Below, piece after piece: positions 7,658-16,749 of a DNA stretch of 64,000 nt. The notes under the pieces were generated by a model. It did no database searches and was not told the DNA's origin. It saw nothing but the letters and a program-made list of their open reading frames with translations. How positions within the stretch are numbered: the stretch's first letter is position 1; every line of letters begins with the position of its first letter. Origin of the DNA: Ruminococcus sp. (lineage in GTDB: Bacteria > Bacillota > Clostridia > Oscillospirales > Acutalibacteraceae); contig JAFTHZ010000016.1 in assembly GCA_017457155.1 (NCBI GenBank), positions 1-64,000 of the forward strand, read 5' to 3'. The translations under genes were made by a program, and so were the position numbers.

Positions 7658-8305
7658 TTAAATCTTTGTCAGAGTAACAACATCTTCTTCGTTAGTGAGT
7701 GTCATTGTATCAGAGGAAATCTCTACGTCGTATGTGATCAATAATTCGTTTGAAGAACTATACACATAATACTGAAGCACTCCTGACTCATCGTCATAAT
7801 TAAAGCTGCAGATCACAGAACGGGATGACCCTGAGCCGGTGGTTGTGGTAATATGCAGATTTGCCACATCAAAAAAGGTCCATGTCACTTTTGCATCGGT
7901 GGAAGTCTCCTTCCACTTGCCGACGATAGGCGACTGGGGATCAACATAAGGTTTGAAGTCTGCAGGATAGGAGACTTCTGTGTCAGCATCTCCATCGGGC
8001 ACATCTGTCTCGCTGTCGGAATCTGAGGTTGAGTCTGTCAGGGTTGAGTCAACAGCGTTTGTGGATGTAACACTGTCGGTAGCAGCCTCAGAGGATGAAA
8101 CACTTGTCTCTACGGGAGAAGAAACATCCGAAGAGGCTGTTGTCTCCTGAGATACCTCTCCTGTTGACACCTGATCACCTGCTACTTCAGAGCCTGACTG
8201 AGGACCGGCAGGTGCCTTGGTATATGCGATTTGTCCCATAAATCCAACCAGAATAGTGGCTATGATCAGAATTGCACCACAGGCAATAATAAACTTATTC
8301 TTCAT
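7658..8305 (-). CDS. Membrane-anchored protein with Ser/Thr-rich stalk and lipocalin-like C-terminal domain
   Basis: This 215-residue protein has a single hydrophobic N-terminal segment (about 5-28). A low-complexity Ser/Thr/Asp/Val stalk follows to about residue 112. The C-terminal domain of about 100 residues starts IVGKWKET and runs as alternating beta strands ending TLTNEEDVVTLTKI. The GKW opening and the strand pattern are those of lipocalin-like or DUF5640-type ligand-binding barrels, known from many Clostridia. The function is unknown. It lies 51 bases upstream of the YD-repeat lipoprotein on the same strand and the two may be co-transcribed. A similar small beta-barrel lipoprotein is at 21522-21887. 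Confidence 0.7.
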   Translation of the reverse strand: MKNKFIIACGAILIIATILVGFMGQIAYTKAPAGPQSGSEVAGDQVSTGEVSQETTASSDVSSPVETSVSSSEAATDSVTSTNAVDSTLTDSTSDSDSETDVPDGDADTEVSYPADFKPYVDPQSPIVGKWKETSTDAKVTWTFFDVANLHITTTTGSGSSRSVICSFNYDDESGVLQYYVYSSSNELLITYDVEISSDTMTLTNEEDVVTLTKI

Positions 8306-8341
8306 AATACTACCCTTTATAATTTACAATAATACATAAGT

Positions 8342-8375
8342 CAGATTCTGTAATCCTTAGGGATTACAGAATCTG
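8342..8375 (-). other. Perfect 15-bp inverted repeat over the Clp gene stop codon
   Basis: CAGATTCTGTAATCC (8342-8356) and GGATTACAGAATCTG (8361-8375) are exact complements around TTAG. The stop codon of the Clp ATPase (8364-8366) lies inside one arm. There is no clear T run on the minus side, so it is a strong hairpin but not a textbook terminator. Confidence 0.8.
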
Positions 8376-10712
8376 CATATTAAGCTGATTGTCAACCACA
8401 GAAAGATCTATGCCGATAATTCCGCCCTCGCCTCTCTCTATCATAACAGTAGCAATACGCTCCTCAACCTCTTTGCGAATAATATTGCGCAGGTCTCGTG
8501 CACCGCTTCTGCCGTCTTCAATCTTGTCTGCAAGGAAAGTGCAGACCTCATCTGTGTAGGAGAAGGCAATGCCCTTCTCCTTGAGAGTATCGATATATTC
8601 AGAAAGCATAAGTCCTGATATTTTCCTCAGGTCATCCTTCTCAAGATGACGGAATACGATGACCTCATCGACGCGGGCAATAAACTCGGGACGAAGGAAA
8701 TCGGACAAAGCCTTCATAACTTTCTCACGGGTTGCGTCTGCCTCGGACTTGGCAAATCCCAGAGCATTCTCTTTTTTATCAGAGCCTGCGTTGCTGGTCA
8801 TAACAATGACTGTATTCTCAAAATTAACAGCTCTGCCGTGAGCATCGGTGAGCTTGCCCTCGTCCAGAATTTGCAGGAGAATATTAAGCACGTCGGGATG
8901 GGCCTTCTCAATCTCGTCAAAAAGAAGCACTGAGTAGGGTCTGCGACGAACCTTCTCGGTAACCTGACCCGCCTCGTCGTAGCCCACATAACCGGGAGGT
9001 GAACCGATAATCTTGGAAACAGAGTGCTTCTCCATAAACTCTGACATATCCAGACGGATAAGAGTCTCGGGAGTGTCAAACAGAAGCTGAGAAAGGACCT
9101 TGACCAGCTCGGTCTTTCCCACACCAGTGGGTCCTACAAAGATAAAGGACGCAGGACGGCGACGAGGAGAGATCTGGACTCTGCTGCGTTTGATTGCATT
9201 GGCAAGGACTCTGACAGCCTCATCCTGTCCGATAATTTTCTCCTTCATCTGATCTTCTATATTCACAAGTTTTGCAAGCTCATTCTCTCTCACATGGGTT
9301 GAGGGAATACCTGTCCACAGCTCGATAACCTTGGCAAGATCCTCCTCTGTGACAGCAGTCGTCAGCTCTTCTTCAGGGATAAGAGCTATATCCTGCTCTA
9401 TCTTTGCAAGCTCACTCTTGACAGTGGCAAGCTTCTCGTAATCCACATTTTCGTCTTTAGTGAGTTTTTCCTGCCTGAGGGTGAGCTTCTGTTTCTCGTC
9501 ACAGAGCTTATCGTACATCTCACGCTGAGTGTTCCTCAGTCCTGCACAGGCAGAGGCCTCGTCCAGAAGGTCGATGGCCTTGTCAGGAAGGAATCGGTCA
9601 GTGATGTATCTCTCAGAGAAGATAACCGCCTTGCGGATAATATCCTCTCCTACTGTGACACGATGATGATCCTCGTAATAATCCTTGATTCCGGACAGAA
9701 CCTCTATTGCGTCTGCAACAGAAGGCTCAGAAACCTTAACAGGCTGGAAACGACGCTCAAGGGCGGAATCCTTCTCAATGTATTTTCTGTATTCGTTGAA
9801 AGTTGTGGCACCAATAACCTGAATCTCTCCGCGGGAAAGAGCAGGCTTGAGAATATTGGCAGCATTCATACTGCCCTCTGCATCACCTGTACCTACAAGG
9901 TTGTGCACCTCATCAATAAACAGGATGATGTTTCCCAGATTCTTTACCTCTTCAGTGAGGCCCTTGATTCGGCTCTCAAACTGACCTCTGAACTGGGTAC
10001 CTGCCACCAAAGCAGTCAGATCAAGCAGATGTATCTCCTTGTTCTTCAGACGCTGGGGCACATTGCCCTGGGCAATTCTCATGGCAAGGCCCTCGGCTAT
10101 GGCGGTCTTACCTACTCCAGGCTCACCAATGAGACAGGGGTTGTTTTTTGAGCGACGGGAGAGAATCTGGATGACACGCTCGATCTCTTTATCTCTGCCA
10201 ATAATTCTGTCGGTCTTGCCCTCACGTGCCTTGCGGGTCAGGTCGTAGCAATAAAGGCCGAGGAACTTTCTCTCCTTCTTCTCCTTTTTCTCCTGCTTCT
10301 TGGCTTTTCTGGGGTCAGCGGGTGCACCCTCAGGAGGCTTGGCTCCGCCACCGAAAAAGTTATTGAAAAAGGTCGGAAAAGTAGGAGCACCACCAGGAGT
10401 GAAGTCCTTGTCAGAATCAGGCTCGTCGGAATCCTCCTCAAGCTTCATCTGCTCAACCATCTCTCCCTGAAGTCCCTCCATCATCTCGTTAAGGTCGCCG
10501 TTGTCAGAGATATTCTCCATCATAGCGCCCATCTGGTCCTCCATGGCAGCCAGATCCTCCTCGCTGACTCCCATCTTCTTCAGCAGGTCGTCAACGGGCT
10601 TTATGCCAAGCTCCTTGGCACAGGTGAGACAATAGCCCACAGGGGTTGAATCGTCTTTATTTGTGGAAACAAACACCACGGCGGTACGCTTACCGCATCG
10701 TGAACATAACAT
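8364..10712 (-). CDS. ClpE/ClpC-like AAA+ protease ATPase with N-terminal zinc finger
   Basis: The start is set at 10712 (MLCSRCGK) by GGAAGGAG upstream. The 782-residue protein opens with a four-Cys zinc finger (CSRCG and CLTCA), an acidic region, and a Lys-rich linker instead of the usual Clp N-domain. Two AAA+ modules follow: the first has GEPGVGKT and a DEVHN Walker B; the second has GPTGVGKTE, DEIEKAHPDV and an LGF tripeptide that fits ClpP docking. A short coiled-coil middle region lies between them. This is the ClpE architecture, which unfolds damaged proteins for ClpP. No clpP or CtsR gene is adjacent. Its tail overlaps a long hairpin, and pgsA lies 22 bases upstream on the same strand. 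Confidence 0.88.
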   Translation of the reverse strand: MLCSRCGKRTAVVFVSTNKDDSTPVGYCLTCAKELGIKPVDDLLKKMGVSEEDLAAMEDQMGAMMENISDNGDLNEMMEGLQGEMVEQMKLEEDSDEPDSDKDFTPGGAPTFPTFFNNFFGGGAKPPEGAPADPRKAKKQEKKEKKERKFLGLYCYDLTRKAREGKTDRIIGRDKEIERVIQILSRRSKNNPCLIGEPGVGKTAIAEGLAMRIAQGNVPQRLKNKEIHLLDLTALVAGTQFRGQFESRIKGLTEEVKNLGNIILFIDEVHNLVGTGDAEGSMNAANILKPALSRGEIQVIGATTFNEYRKYIEKDSALERRFQPVKVSEPSVADAIEVLSGIKDYYEDHHRVTVGEDIIRKAVIFSERYITDRFLPDKAIDLLDEASACAGLRNTQREMYDKLCDEKQKLTLRQEKLTKDENVDYEKLATVKSELAKIEQDIALIPEEELTTAVTEEDLAKVIELWTGIPSTHVRENELAKLVNIEDQMKEKIIGQDEAVRVLANAIKRSRVQISPRRRPASFIFVGPTGVGKTELVKVLSQLLFDTPETLIRLDMSEFMEKHSVSKIIGSPPGYVGYDEAGQVTEKVRRRPYSVLLFDEIEKAHPDVLNILLQILDEGKLTDAHGRAVNFENTVIVMTSNAGSDKKENALGFAKSEADATREKVMKALSDFLRPEFIARVDEVIVFRHLEKDDLRKISGLMLSEYIDTLKEKGIAFSYTDEVCTFLADKIEDGRSGARDLRNIIRKEVEERIATVMIERGEGGIIGIDLSVVDNQLNMQIL

Positions 10713-10734
10713 AGTTTTTTCTCCTTCCTGAGCT

Positions 10735-11343
10735 TTAATCAGCAGATTTGCCGAGCTGCTCAGCCTTAGCATTTTTCATTGTTTTTCTGAATATCATTGA
10801 GTATCTGATCAGCGAGTAAACCATGATCACTGCTGTTAATGACAATAATATGAGAAATAAAGGACGGACATTCTCAAATCCCAGTATAAGGTCAAAGACC
10901 ACAATACCCGCCACTGTAAAATAGAAACACACAGTACCAAGCTTTCCGTACCACTCAGAGCCGCAGGGGGTGATCTTCTTCCTGAGCATTACCGAAGCTC
11001 CGACAAGCATCAAAAGATCCTTGAGAGCAAGGATGATGATAATAGGGATAAACACATGCTCTACAATTGCAAGACAAACACCCACCGCAAACAAAGTGAG
11101 CTTGTCCGCCACAGGATCAAGCATCTTACCAAGCTCCGTCTGTTGGTTGAGTTTACGGGCAAGGAATCCGTCCACACAATCGCTCAATCCCGAGGCAATA
11201 ATACACATAGCCGCACCGATATATTTCTCTCTGAGAAAAAGTACAACAAAGGGAAGAATCAAAATGATACGGATGTAGCTAAGGATGTTTGGAATTGTAA
11301 AGATGTATTTGTAGTCAATCTTTTTTTCTTTATTCCACTCCAT
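10735..11343 (-). CDS. pgsA: CDP-diacylglycerol-glycerol-3-phosphate 3-phosphatidyltransferase
   Basis: This is a 202-residue membrane enzyme with about five hydrophobic segments. It transfers phosphatidyl from CDP-diacylglycerol to glycerol-3-phosphate, the committed step to phosphatidylglycerol. The CDP-alcohol phosphatidyltransferase motif is visible near residues 55-80: DCVDGFLAR, then GKMLDPVADK, giving the conserved Asp set. One conserved Gly is Cys in the first part (DCVDG rather than DG). A good ribosome site (AGGAGAAGG) precedes the ATG. It sits in a minus-strand run between cvpA and the Clp ATPase, with short gaps that suggest one transcript. Other CDP-alcohol transferases are possible, but length and motif favour PgsA. 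Confidence 0.85.
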   Translation of the reverse strand: MEWNKEKKIDYKYIFTIPNILSYIRIILILPFVVLFLREKYIGAAMCIIASGLSDCVDGFLARKLNQQTELGKMLDPVADKLTLFAVGVCLAIVEHVFIPIIIILALKDLLMLVGASVMLRKKITPCGSEWYGKLGTVCFYFTVAGIVVFDLILGFENVRPLFLILLSLTAVIMVYSLIRYSMIFRKTMKNAKAEQLGKSAD

Positions 11344-11371
11344 TAATACCTTCTCCTAACGTTGATTCCCG

Positions 11372-12109
11372 TCAACCGAGAATCATGTTTTCTGAATTAT
11401 ATACAAACTGCTGGAACCAGGAGAGAATTACGTCTCCGTGGAGCACAGACAGCAGCTCTGAACCTTTCATATATCCTTCTACTACTGATGCTGTAGAGGT
11501 TGGTAGCATTGGAAGTATAAGGCTTACAAGCGCCGCAGACACCGCTACAACAATTAGTCCCTGAAGCAAGCCGACAGCCACACCAAGGATGCTGTCAACC
11601 GTACGAATAAGCGGAAGGGTGAAAACCCGGGACAGAAGTTTTGCCACCCAAAGCAGTACTGCAAGTAAAATTACAAAAAGTACAATACTCAGCATGGATG
11701 CAACCGCTCCTGTTACGGAGGGTCTGAGTGCATCTGTGATGCTGATTGCGGCTTTATCAGACGCAGCAGCAACAGCATCAGAGCAGTAGCTCTCAAGCGA
11801 AGTATCCGTAACTCCAAAGTAGCTCAGCGCACTAACGGCGTATGTAGGCATAGCCTCAATAATGGATGCAGACAGTCCCGCTGTCTCGTTAGCATATGCC
11901 TGAGTCAGAGACTGAGAAATCCTGTCGGCGATAGCCTGTCTGAGGAAAGCATCAAAGATAACCTCAGCCAGAATCTCGGACAGTATAAATGCAGCACAGG
12001 CGGCAATAAGCACCGCTGAGAACGAAAGAATGGTTTTAGCCGCTCCCCGATATATTCCCAGTGCCGCAAACAGCAGTATGACAACTGCCAGAATAATATC
12101 AACTATCAT
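11372..12109 (-). CDS. CvpA family membrane protein
   Basis: This is a 245-residue protein. The start is placed at 12109 (MIVDIILAV) because the alternative GTG nine bases earlier has no ribosome site. Its N-terminal hydrophobic run of the MIVDIILAVVILLFA type, the glycine-bearing GIYRGAAKTI loop and about four transmembrane segments (near 1-20, 25-45, 105-130 and 155-185) match the CvpA family. In E. coli CvpA is linked to colicin V export and envelope permeability; in Firmicutes homologues the role is unclear. It is spaced 12 bases after the DUF5711 gene and 28 bases before pgsA, so it is probably one operon. Confidence 0.8.
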   Translation of the reverse strand: MIVDIILAVVILLFAALGIYRGAAKTILSFSAVLIAACAAFILSEILAEVIFDAFLRQAIADRISQSLTQAYANETAGLSASIIEAMPTYAVSALSYFGVTDTSLESYCSDAVAAASDKAAISITDALRPSVTGAVASMLSIVLFVILLAVLLWVAKLLSRVFTLPLIRTVDSILGVAVGLLQGLIVVAVSAALVSLILPMLPTSTASVVEGYMKGSELLSVLHGDVILSWFQQFVYNSENMILG

Positions 12110-12121
12110 ATATATCACCCG

Positions 12122-13348
12122 TTAGAATGTGCAGACAACAACCTTATCCAGACCGAGGATATATACACTGTTGGCGCTGTACATACGAATCTGCTCACAC
12201 TGACTCAAAAGCTTGTGGGTTACTTCAAACTCACCTGCATCATTATATCTGTAAAGAGAAACTCCGTCAGTGACAGTGATTCTGTCCTTGATGGTTGAAA
12301 CAGAGATAATCTCATAATCGGTTTCTATGTTTCTTTGCACCGCACCCTCTGTGTCAACAAGACGGATAGTACAGTTTCTTCCGTCACCGCTTCTGGACAG
12401 AGAGAGGGTGAGTCTGCCTATATCTGCATTGAAGTCATAGGCTGTAAGCTCCATCTGGTCGTAGCTTGTTGCGACAATCTCTGAGAAATCCCTACCCTTG
12501 CATATAAAAGCAGAAGCAGAACCCACCGCACATACGGACTGAGAGCTGATGAAATCGCAATCAAAGATAACCTCATCCTCGATTATGTGCTTTGCCAAAG
12601 GTTCTTCTTTGGTAAAATCAAGAACATAAACTGCGCTGACACTCTTGCCCTGCTGAGTAGAGACTCCGCACAGCACAGCACCGCTTCCGTCAGGACTTAA
12701 AGCCATTGATGTAATGTAATACTCAGAGAAGTTATAGGCATACATAAGACTATGCTCTGCTGAATAAATCTCAAAGCGAGCATTGTATCCGCTGCTCTCG
12801 GTAACAAATCCGTAGCACAGCTGTGAAGTTACATCTGCAAGATATATATTCTCCTGAGTATTGGATGACTTGAGAGTCGATTCTTCAGACACCAGAGTGT
12901 ATCCTGTGCTGCCCATATCGTATATGATGCCCGCTGTCTTGTCGCTACGGAACATAGGCTGAGCATAGGCTATCTGGACAGAATGAAGTTTCTCTCCATC
13001 CTCGTTCATATACACAAAATCCGTGTCAGATACGTATCCGACACCCTCGGAATATGTGCGGAAGTTACCGGGCTCCACATCCAGTCCGGATATGGCATAG
13101 GAAACCTCCTTGGGCTGGGTCTGAATACCCACACAAGAAGCGATGGAGCCTCTGCAGAAATACACCACAACGCAAAGCACCAGAAGAACTATGATAGAAA
13201 CTCCAATGATAACGCGCTTTCTGTCAAGACGAAGTTCGTGAGCTTCAGGTTTCTTCTCGTATTCCTCAAGAGGGAGCTGTTCATAGCTGAGCACATCTCT
13301 GGAGTTCTTTTTCTTATTTTTTGCTTGAAAGTGACCTGGCTTTTTCAT
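12122..13348 (-). CDS. DUF5711-type single-pass membrane protein
   Basis: This is a 408-residue protein with a basic cytoplasmic head, one transmembrane segment (about 43-66, ending VVYFCRG), and an outer region of about 330 residues made of repeated short beta strands, consistent with a beta-propeller. The start is supported by AAAGGAGACGG. The layout and operon position beside cvpA match a conserved but uncharacterised Clostridia family that I recall as DUF5711. No enzymatic motif is visible. It may act in the envelope with CvpA, as the two are 12 bases apart on one transcript; that is inference only. Confidence 0.7.
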   Translation of the reverse strand: MKKPGHFQAKNKKKNSRDVLSYEQLPLEEYEKKPEAHELRLDRKRVIIGVSIIVLLVLCVVVYFCRGSIASCVGIQTQPKEVSYAISGLDVEPGNFRTYSEGVGYVSDTDFVYMNEDGEKLHSVQIAYAQPMFRSDKTAGIIYDMGSTGYTLVSEESTLKSSNTQENIYLADVTSQLCYGFVTESSGYNARFEIYSAEHSLMYAYNFSEYYITSMALSPDGSGAVLCGVSTQQGKSVSAVYVLDFTKEEPLAKHIIEDEVIFDCDFISSQSVCAVGSASAFICKGRDFSEIVATSYDQMELTAYDFNADIGRLTLSLSRSGDGRNCTIRLVDTEGAVQRNIETDYEIISVSTIKDRITVTDGVSLYRYNDAGEFEVTHKLLSQCEQIRMYSANSVYILGLDKVVVCTF

Positions 13349-13367
13349 AAGCCGTCTCCTTTCTCTT

Positions 13368-14150
13368 TTATGTTAAATCATAGAAAACCTTGTCAAGATA
13401 AAGTCCGCAGGCAGGAGCAGTGGGTCCTGCAGCAGACCTGTCAAGGGCACAAAGGACACGGGGAATGGAATCCTCTGAAAGTCCTCCTTCGTTAATATAC
13501 AGAAGGGTGCCTACCATAATACGGACCATATTATACAGGAACCCATCCGCTGTAACAGAGAAGTACACCATATCGCCCTCCCGCCACACCGAAAAGTCAG
13601 AGACAGTGCGGACAAAGTCCCCTATCTCCCTCTTATCAAGTGTGCAAAAAGAGGTGAAATCGTGGGCTCCGATGTATGCTTTGGATGCACGGCTGAGCAT
13701 TTCAACGTCGATGGGTCTTCGATAATGGAGAGCTCTTCCCTGAAGGAAGGGGTCTCTCACCTGAGAATTGAGGACCTTGTAGACGTATCTCTTGCCCAGT
13801 GCGCTGTATCGTGCGTGAAAATCCGCAGGCACCTCTCTGACGGAGGTGACAACCACATTAAGAGGCAGGTGGCTGTTAAGGGCGGCCACAAACCTCTCAC
13901 AAGGAATAGGATGGGTTATCCTCATACTGATACAGAACATATTTGCATGGACCCCTGAGTCCGTACGGCTGCACCCCTTGATATCGGGGCAACTGCCCAG
14001 AATCTTCGCTACGGCTTCCTGAAAAACCTGCTGAACAGTCAGGGCATTATGCTGAATCTGCCAGCCGTGAAAAGCGCTTCCGTCAAAACGAAGGGTAATG
14101 AGCAGATTACGCTCACAGACAGGAGTGGGATTTACAGGAGTATGTTGCAT
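13368..14150 (-). CDS. truA: tRNA pseudouridine(38-40) synthase TruA
   Basis: This 260-residue enzyme converts uridines 38-40 of the tRNA anticodon arm to pseudouridine. The conserved opening LITLRFDGSAFHGWQIQ and the catalytic segment GCSRTDSGVHA, with the nucleophile Asp, are present, as is the C-terminal DGFLYNMVRIMVG motif. Length is normal for the family. The ribosome site AGGGGTGAT precedes the ATG, and the start lies inside the ecfT 3' end (19-base overlap). The ecfA-ecfA-ecfT-truA order is standard in Firmicutes. Confidence 0.95.
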   Translation of the reverse strand: MQHTPVNPTPVCERNLLITLRFDGSAFHGWQIQHNALTVQQVFQEAVAKILGSCPDIKGCSRTDSGVHANMFCISMRITHPIPCERFVAALNSHLPLNVVVTSVREVPADFHARYSALGKRYVYKVLNSQVRDPFLQGRALHYRRPIDVEMLSRASKAYIGAHDFTSFCTLDKREIGDFVRTVSDFSVWREGDMVYFSVTADGFLYNMVRIMVGTLLYINEGGLSEDSIPRVLCALDRSAAGPTAPACGLYLDKVFYDLT

Positions 14151-14932
14151 AGTATCACCCCTGCCATTACAACTGCAAATACTGCGAAAGCCACCACATC
14201 ACGTTTTCCCATGTGGAGCTGCTTCATTCTTGTTCTTCCGCTGCCGCCCTGGTAGCACCTGCACTCCATAGCCATAGCAAGCTCGTAGGCTCTGCGGAAG
14301 GCAGACACAAACAGAGGTATGAGAATGGGAATCAACGCCTTGACACGAGCGATGAGATTTCCGCTCTCCATATCCGCACCACGAGCCTTCTGAGCAGACA
14401 TAATTTTGTCTGTCTCCTCAAGCAGAGTAGGCACAAAACGCAGAGCAATGGTCATCATCATTGCTATCTCGTGGGTCTTTATCCTGAAAATCCCCAGCGG
14501 CTTCATCAGCCTCTCCAGAGCATCTGTCAGGTCTGTGGGAGAGGTTGTGAAGGTAAGACATGAGCTGAGCATAACCAGAAAGATTATACGAACAGCAACG
14601 AAAATAGCATTCCTGATACCATCTGCTGTTATCCTGAATATCCACCACTGGACAAGCACCTCACCCGTTCCGTAGAAAAGGTTCAGGAATGAGGTGATGA
14701 GAATGACGAAGATGATAGCTTTCATACTCTTCAGATACAGCTTCAAGGGAACCTTGCTCAACAGTACAGAGGCTATGACAAGTCCCACTACAACTGTGAG
14801 AGAGAAGAAATTGAATGCACAGAATATGAGCACAATGGCTCCCACAAGAAGAAGTATCTTAGCTCTGGGATCAAGTCGGTGAAGTACTCCTCCGGAGGGG
14901 AAATACTGACCGAGAGTAATATCACTCAGCAT
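14132..14932 (-). CDS. ecfT: ECF transporter transmembrane subunit EcfT
   Basis: This 266-residue integral membrane protein is the energising membrane subunit of group II ECF vitamin transporters. It couples the two EcfA ATPases to exchangeable S-components. The start [15 protein letters not shown] at 14932 follows GGAGGGAAAGAT. Five to six transmembrane segments are visible. The coupling motifs appear as AQKARGADMESG and a second Ala-Arg-Gly-like motif in the C-terminal half. It overlaps ecfA2 by 7 bases and truA by 19. RibU and FolT, encoded at 29.6-31 kb, are likely clients in this genome. Confidence 0.93.
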   Translation of the reverse strand: MLSDITLGQYFPSGGVLHRLDPRAKILLLVGAIVLIFCAFNFFSLTVVVGLVIASVLLSKVPLKLYLKSMKAIIFVILITSFLNLFYGTGEVLVQWWIFRITADGIRNAIFVAVRIIFLVMLSSCLTFTTSPTDLTDALERLMKPLGIFRIKTHEIAMMMTIALRFVPTLLEETDKIMSAQKARGADMESGNLIARVKALIPILIPLFVSAFRRAYELAMAMECRCYQGGSGRTRMKQLHMGKRDVVAFAVFAVVMAGVILCNILL

Positions 14933-15795
14933 ATCTTTCCCTCCTTTCGGAGAATACCGCATATCTGTTCAAACGCTTCATCAACGGTGAGAATTCCCTC
15001 GGGAAGGGCAACTCCCATATCACGAAGCATAGTTGTGATTTTTGTAATCTGAGGCACCCGCAGTCCCATCTGCTCAAGCTCGTCACTTCTGGCAAATACT
15101 GCCTTGGGAGTATCCAGCATAACACACTCTCCCTTGTACATAACAAGGACTCTGTCTGCAATGCGGGCAATATCCTCCATGCTGTGAGACACAAGCAAAA
15201 CAGTATTTCCGCGGGATTTGTGGTAGGCATCGATCTGCTCCAGAAGCACATCCCTGCCCATAGGATCAAGACCTGCAGTTGGCTCGTCCAGAATAAGGAT
15301 CTCGGGATCCATAGCAATAACACCTGCTATGGCTGCACGACGCTTCTCTCCACCTGAAAGGTCGAAGGGAGAGCGATCAAGAAGCTCCTCACGAAGTCCC
15401 GCAAACTTTGCGGCCTTGCGGATACGTTTATCCACAGCCTCTGCGGGAAGTCCCATGTTACGGGGACCAAAGGAGATATCCTTGCGGACAGTCTCCTCAA
15501 ACAGCTGGTTCTCGGGATACTGGAACACAAGACCAACCTTGAAGCGAACCTGTCTCAGGTTCTTTTTATTCTCAAATATATCGGCACCATCCAGATAAAC
15601 TGTGCCGTCGGTGGGTGTGATAAGTCCGTTGAGCATCTGCATAAGGGTGGATTTACCTGAGCCTGTGTGGCCGATAACTCCGATTACCTCGCCCTTGTTT
15701 ATCTCGATGTTCACGTTCTTTACCGCTTGTTTCTCAAAGGGAGTGTTGATGCCATAGGTAAAGCTCAGTCCCTCTGTCCTCAGAAGTACACTCAT
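14926..15795 (-). CDS. ecfA2: ECF transporter ATPase EcfA2
   Basis: This 289-residue ABC ATPase starts at 15795 ([15 protein letters not shown]) after GGAGGTG. Walker [11 protein letters not shown]-loop [13 protein letters not shown], signature [13 protein letters not shown], Walker [13 protein letters not shown] and the switch His (LVSHSM) are all intact. It powers vitamin uptake with EcfA1 and EcfT. It overlaps ecfA1 by 4 bases and ecfT by 7, so the subunits are translationally coupled. Confidence 0.95.
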   Translation of the reverse strand: MSVLLRTEGLSFTYGINTPFEKQAVKNVNIEINKGEVIGVIGHTGSGKSTLMQMLNGLITPTDGTVYLDGADIFENKKNLRQVRFKVGLVFQYPENQLFEETVRKDISFGPRNMGLPAEAVDKRIRKAAKFAGLREELLDRSPFDLSGGEKRRAAIAGVIAMDPEILILDEPTAGLDPMGRDVLLEQIDAYHKSRGNTVLLVSHSMEDIARIADRVLVMYKGECVMLDTPKAVFARSDELEQMGLRVPQITKITTMLRDMGVALPEGILTVDEAFEQICGILRKEGKIC

Positions 15796-16643
15796 AACAG
15801 CACCTCCGAAAGCATCCTCACACATTCGTCAGTAGAAAGTGGAAGCTCCTTGAAGCTGAGTCCTACTCCCCTGAGCATTGAGCAAAGCTCCGTTGCCTGG
15901 GGTACGTCCAGCTTGTGACGGCGCAGACGCTCCACCTGAGAGAAAACCTCAACGGGGGTTCCCTCTGTGAGCACCTTGCCGCTGTCCATAACTATTACGC
16001 GGTCACAATCCACAGCTTCCTCCATATTGTGAGTAATGAGTACCACAGTGATGGACTGCTCTCTGTTGAGTCGGGTAATGGCCGAGATAACCTCTTCCCT
16101 GCCCTTTGGGTCCAGCATGGCCGTAGGCTCGTCCAGAACAATACAGTCGGGTTCCATTGCCAGAATACCTGCAATAGCCACACGCTGCTTCTGACCGCCT
16201 GAGAGTTTGTGAGGTGCATGATGACGATAGTCATACATATCCACAGCCTTGAGGGCACTGTCTACACGACGGCGTATCTCAGAAGGCTCAACTCCCAGAT
16301 TCTCGGGGCCGAAGGCCACGTCCTCCTCCACAATACTTGCCACAAGCTGATTGTCGGGATTCTGAAGCACAAGTCCCACCTTTCGGCGTACGTCATAAAT
16401 GCGGTCCTCGTCGTTTGTGTCTATTCCGTCCACAAGCATTCTGCCCCCCGTGGGAAGCAGGATTGCATTCATGTGCTTTGACAGGGTGGATTTGCCCGAG
16501 CCGTTGTGACCGATAACAGCCACAAACTCGCCCTTACGCACAGATACAGACACGCCCTTCAGGACAAGCTTCACATTATTCGGTTGTTCCTCATCTTCAC
16601 CCTCATAGTAAAAGGTGAGGTTTTCAGCCTGAATAAACTCCAT
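15792..16643 (-). CDS. ecfA1: ECF transporter ATPase EcfA1
   Basis: This 283-residue ABC ATPase is the first gene of the ECF module. Walker [11 protein letters not shown]-loop [10 protein letters not shown], signature [13 protein letters not shown], Walker [13 protein letters not shown] and the switch His (LITHNMEE) are all present. The ribosome site TAGGAGATATAA precedes the ATG. The 106-base gap to the methyltransferase upstream is AT-rich and probably holds the promoter, but I could not fix one. Confidence 0.95.
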   Translation of the reverse strand: MEFIQAENLTFYYEGEDEEQPNNVKLVLKGVSVSVRKGEFVAVIGHNGSGKSTLSKHMNAILLPTGGRMLVDGIDTNDEDRIYDVRRKVGLVLQNPDNQLVASIVEEDVAFGPENLGVEPSEIRRRVDSALKAVDMYDYRHHAPHKLSGGQKQRVAIAGILAMEPDCIVLDEPTAMLDPKGREEVISAITRLNREQSITVVLITHNMEEAVDCDRVIVMDSGKVLTEGTPVEVFSQVERLRRHKLDVPQATELCSMLRGVGLSFKELPLSTDECVRMLSEVLL

Positions 16644-16749
16644 TTATATCTCCTAAAAAAACTAAGTATCACAATAAATAATAACAGATATCCGAAACAT
16701 ATTTGTATCGAAACTGTTAAGTTTGAATTACGGGTTAATAGACAAATCG

